Made by a program: the position numbers and the translations under genes. DNA of 64,000 bases from Fistulifera solaris (Eukaryota > Bacillariophyta > Bacillariophyceae > Naviculales > Stauroneidaceae), in the NCBI GenBank assembly GCA_030295235.1, contig AP026124.1, positions 806,001-870,000 on the forward strand. The letters are read 5' to 3'. The notes beneath the pieces were generated by a model that saw nothing but the letters and a program-made list of their open reading frames with translations, was not told the origin of the DNA and did not search any database. This document shows, one piece after another, positions 63,596 through 64,000 of the stretch. Within the stretch, counting starts at the first letter, position 1, and each line of letters starts with the position of its first letter.

Positions 63596-64000
63596 TTATT
63601 CTTCATCCACTCGCTGACTAACAGCACCACTTTCCACGACAACATGTGGACGAGGCTCAACCATTCTTCGGGCAGTCTTTCCCATAGGGTTGGGTCTGTC
63701 TTCCAAAGCAGTCTCATTGGGGAAAAGCTCGCACTGTGCTTTCTGCATCATGATGTGATCCATCAATGTCAAGGCAACCATTGCTTCCACCATCGGAACA
63801 GCACGGGGTAGAACACACGGGTCATGGCGACCTTTGCCTCGCAACTCTACTTCCGTTCCGTCTCGTGTCACAGTTTTCTACAGACAGACAAAAAGGAAAT
63901 GTCGATAGTGAGAACGAATGCTCGATAAATGCACGAAGAAAGTAAAAACGGTGAAAGTATTACGTACCTGTACTTGTCCAATGGTAGAAGTTGGCTTGAA
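63596..64000 (-). CDS. aroC: Chorismate synthase, C-terminal part (runs off the window)
   Basis: Last enzyme of the shikimate pathway, converting EPSP to chorismate in the plastid. Two exons are visible: 63968-64000 (partial, [11 protein letters not shown]) and 63596-63877, separated by a 90-bp GT-AG intron (63878-63967). The junction gives [15 protein letters not shown] and then [20 protein letters not shown], the family C-terminal signature with the conserved RHDP and PRAVPM. About 104 residues are present; the remaining two thirds lie beyond base 64000. Confidence 0.95.

Overview
The window reads as nuclear DNA of a diatom or a close stramenopile alga. Genes are compact and have few, short GT-AG introns (67-139 bp). 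The set is eukaryotic: RNA polymerase II subunit, nuclear exosome nuclease, CK2 alpha, kinesin, mitochondrial complex II anchor. Plastid proteins carry a signal peptide followed by an alanine-phenylalanine cleavage motif, as in secondary red plastids. I cannot name the species. About 24 protein genes and one tRNA gene are supported.

Layout. 0.1-8 kb: mitochondrial uS9, COQ3-like methyltransferase, RRP6/EXOSC10 nuclease, long-form RNase Z. 8-18.7 kb: dienoyl-CoA isomerase with a peroxisomal tail, a secreted coiled-coil protein, SDH anchor, RPB3, a membrane cyclophilin-like protein, TSR3, a TrhO/TSTD2-like protein, a two-RRM protein. 18.9-19.4 kb: tRNA-Thr(AGT) next to tandem copies of its own 3' part. 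19.6-26 kb: a secreted protein of unknown function, an acidic serine-rich repeat protein and a divergent kinesin. 26.6-49.2 kb: one giant gene. 49.4-64 kb: Nudix-HAD fusion, UBLCP1-like phosphatase, TAP42-like protein, CK2 alpha, secreted FAD monooxygenase, two tandem enoyl-ACP reductases, a PH-domain protein, a small plastid-targeted basic protein, and the 3' end of chorismate synthase, which runs off the window.

The outstanding object is the giant gene at 26602-49247. It would encode about 7,549 residues. A divergent N-terminal region has paired tryptophans. It is followed by 119 copies of a roughly 47-residue helical repeat. In the middle and later part these copies alternate between two types, giving a 94-residue super-repeat. 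The C-terminus has a proline-rich linker, one transmembrane helix and a leucine-rich-repeat domain. I do not recognise the 47-residue repeat as a named family.

The sequence carries single-base frame breaks, mostly in short homopolymers. I place 27 of them in seven genes. In every multi-break gene the net length becomes a multiple of three once the breaks are accounted for, and the giant protein keeps its repeat register across each break. They therefore look like residual sequencing indels, and I annotate each such gene as one CDS.

Functionally the window is mostly housekeeping: RNA processing (RRP6, RNase Z, TSR3, TrhO-like), mitochondrial respiration (uS9m, COQ3, SDH4), plastid biosynthesis (enoyl-ACP reductases, chorismate synthase) and signalling (CK2 alpha, TAP42-like, UBLCP1-like). 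There is no sign of an operon, transposon, CRISPR array or virus.
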